This document shows, in pieces, positions 62,981-64,000 of a stretch of DNA of 64,000 bases. The notes beneath the pieces were generated by a model, which worked only from the letters and a program-made list of their open reading frames with translations, was not told the origin of the DNA and ran no database searches. Source of the DNA: JACCTU01 sp963788055 (lineage in GTDB: Bacteria > Actinomycetota > Thermoleophilia > Gaiellales > Gaiellaceae); NCBI GenBank assembly GCA_963788055.1, contig CAWBFA010000002.1, forward strand, positions 806,001 through 870,000. Direction: 5' to 3'. A program made the translations under genes and the position numbers. How positions within the stretch are numbered: the first letter of the stretch is position 1; the number at the start of each line of letters is the position of its first letter.

Positions 62981-63571
62981 TTAGCGGTGGTGTTCGAGAA
63001 GGAGTTGTGCGATCGCCTTGGCTCGGTGCGCCGCTTCACGGTCGCCTTCGGCAGCCTGGACGATCGCTCCCTTCATCAGAATGTGCCAGGAGAGGGCGAA
63101 TGCTTCCGGGTCGCGGAGTCCGGCCTCTACGGCCAGAGTGCGCACGATCGTTCGGATGTTCTCGAGGTGCTTGGCGCTGGCTACGCCGAAGGGGTGATCG
63201 CGGTCGGCGGTCTCGAGCAGCACGTTGACGAATGAGCAGCCCTCGTAGTCGTCTCGCTGGAACCAGTCGTGGAAGACGTCGAAGATCGCGAGTAGACGCT
63301 CCTCGGGGGTGGTCCCGCGCTCCCTCGCCCCGGCTTCAACAAATTGCCGCGTCCAGAGCTGCTCACGCTGCTCAAGGAACGCGAGCACAAGATCGTCTTT
63401 GGAAGGGAAGTGTCGATAGAGCGTGGCCTTGGCAACTGCGGCGCGCGCGATCACCTCCTCGACTCCGACGGCACGGATGCCTCGGCGTGAGAACAGCTCG
63501 TACGCGTTGTCAAGAATTCGCTGGCGCGCCTTGGAGACTCGTGGTGCCTCGTTCGAGAGCGTTTCGGTCAT
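62981..63571 (-). CDS. TetR/AcrR-family regulator
   Basis: A 196-residue repressor: HTH QRILDNAYELFSRRGIRAVG and VEEVIARAAVAKATLYRHFP, then a ligand domain with EGCSFVNVLLETADRDHPFG, the usual AcrR-type C-terminal pattern. The inverted repeat at 63592 lies about 20 bp upstream. Target genes are not evident; autoregulation is likely. Confidence 0.92.
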   Translation of the reverse strand: MTETLSNEAPRVSKARQRILDNAYELFSRRGIRAVGVEEVIARAAVAKATLYRHFPSKDDLVLAFLEQREQLWTRQFVEAGARERGTTPEERLLAIFDVFHDWFQRDDYEGCSFVNVLLETADRDHPFGVASAKHLENIRTIVRTLAVEAGLRDPEAFALSWHILMKGAIVQAAEGDREAAHRAKAIAQLLLEHHR

Positions 63572-63591
63572 CCGCCGAGCGTATCAATGAC

Positions 63592-63603
63592 AAGACTGGT
63601 CTT
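63592..63603. promoter_or_regulatory. Candidate TetR operator
   Basis: AAGACTGGTCTT is palindromic at 10 of 12 positions (AAGAC and GTCTT arms), a form common to AcrR-type operators, and lies 21 bp upstream of the TetR start codon. Confidence 0.5.
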
Positions 63604-63703
63604 TCTTATTGGCGTGTACCATCAACCTCCTTCGCGACGCCGGCACGGTCCCCGGCGGGCCGCACGTGCGGGCCCAGCTCGTTAGCGTGTCCCGGTTTCT
63701 CGT

Positions 63704-64000
63704 CTAACGCGAACGAGGGTCGAGCTCTTCGACGTATTCGCCCGCATCGCCCGTCTTTTTCACAACCCAGTAGCCGTCGTTCTCGCTGACTACCGTCTCG
63801 ACTTCTGGCGTGAAGTGGACCGGCAAGACAGCAAACTGCGTCGGATCTGTTCTTACGTCCTCATACTGCGCGGCTGTCAGCGTGACCTGGAACGTGCAGT
63901 CCGCGTTCGCGCACTCGCAGAAGTACTCGAACGCGCTGTCGCTCCCGAGCCTGTCGGCCGCCTCCTTGATCCGTTCGTTGACCTCGCGGAAGAGCGCCTC
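63704..64000 (-). CDS. Conserved small protein with CECxxxxC motif (partial)
   Basis: The last 98 residues of a gene that begins beyond the right edge: EALFREVNERIKEAADRLGS, AFEYFCECANADCTFQVTLT, AAQYEDVRTDPTQFAVLPVH and a Gly/Trp/Val-rich end WVVKKTGDAGEYVEELDPRS. The pattern (NERI, FxCECxxxxC, AVLPVH, EENDGYWVV-like, DPR end) recurs widely in actinobacteria as an unnamed family, probably metal-binding through the Cys cluster. Only the start is missing. Confidence 0.75.
   Translation of the reverse strand, partial: EALFREVNERIKEAADRLGSDSAFEYFCECANADCTFQVTLTAAQYEDVRTDPTQFAVLPVHFTPEVETVVSENDGYWVVKKTGDAGEYVEELDPRSR

Overview
The window is high-GC DNA (about two-thirds G+C by eye) with many GTG starts, ATGA/GTGA stop-start overlaps and at least one leaderless-looking promoter. 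Gene content (LacI-controlled sugar ABC operons, LtrA proteins, GAF-cyclase, CHASE3/NarL two-component genes, Fer4/CDGSH fusion, encapsulated-ferritin homologue) suggests an actinobacterial chromosome, probably of the Thermoleophilia/Gaiellales type. That assignment is inference from families, not from a marker gene. No rRNA, complete tRNA, integrase, transposase or CRISPR array was found.

Layout. 0-3.4 kb: the end of a peptide/sugar ABC transporter (permease, binding protein) divergent from a LacI regulator, with an operator over the transporter promoter. 3.4-14.5 kb: a broken DUF2252 gene, a GNAT/ferredoxin-CDGSH pair, a sulfite-oxidase-like molybdoenzyme with its flavoreductase and a DUF6510 protein, a lone EncFtn ferritin, a UspA-like protein, GntR, a TolB-like propeller, a methyltransferase, NAD formate dehydrogenase, a cNMP-binding protein and an 18-residue-repeat membrane protein. 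14.5-22.6 kb: GAF-cyclase, LtrA, a PLP decarboxylase, a quinone oxidoreductase/TetR pair sharing an operator, a 156-nt inverted repeat, and a variant FtsH. 22.6-38 kb: a region whose ORFs are mostly broken by frameshifts. It contains a quinoprotein with cupredoxin tail, Ohr/OsmC, a cupredoxin, a NarL regulator, a lone receiver, a CHASE3-GAF kinase, a secreted-repeat lipoprotein, DUF1360, a Cys-rich protein, an ABC-2 exporter, a phosphatase, a secreted protein and a SARP fragment. A conserved upstream element recurs before six minus-strand genes here. 38-40.4 kb: a subtilisin-like protease.

40.5-54.2 kb is the best preserved part: a LacI gene divergent from one long operon with binding protein, fused double permease, GH42 and GH2 glycosidases, zinc sugar dehydrogenase, UlaG-like lactonase, enolase-superfamily dehydratase, aldehyde dehydrogenase and a U32-type protein. 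Together these look like an oxidative, non-phosphorylating route for a (galacto)sugar in which the usual aldolase or second dehydratase is missing and the U32-type protein is the unexplained member. 54.2-64 kb: a second LtrA, broken thioesterase and VOC genes, a lipoprotein, a 3'-tRNA-Ala-like fragment (a possible island edge), a methyltransferase, a large DUF4062-NB-ARC-TPR STAND ATPase, SRPBCC and small membrane proteins, a TetR gene and a partial conserved Cys-motif gene.

Frameshifts are very unevenly spread: roughly one in the 14-kb sugar operon, about a dozen between 5 and 22 kb, and several dozen between 22.5 and 38 kb. Many are single missing bases, so assembly errors are a serious possibility. 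'Broken' genes are therefore reported as frameshifted coding regions rather than as proven pseudogenes.
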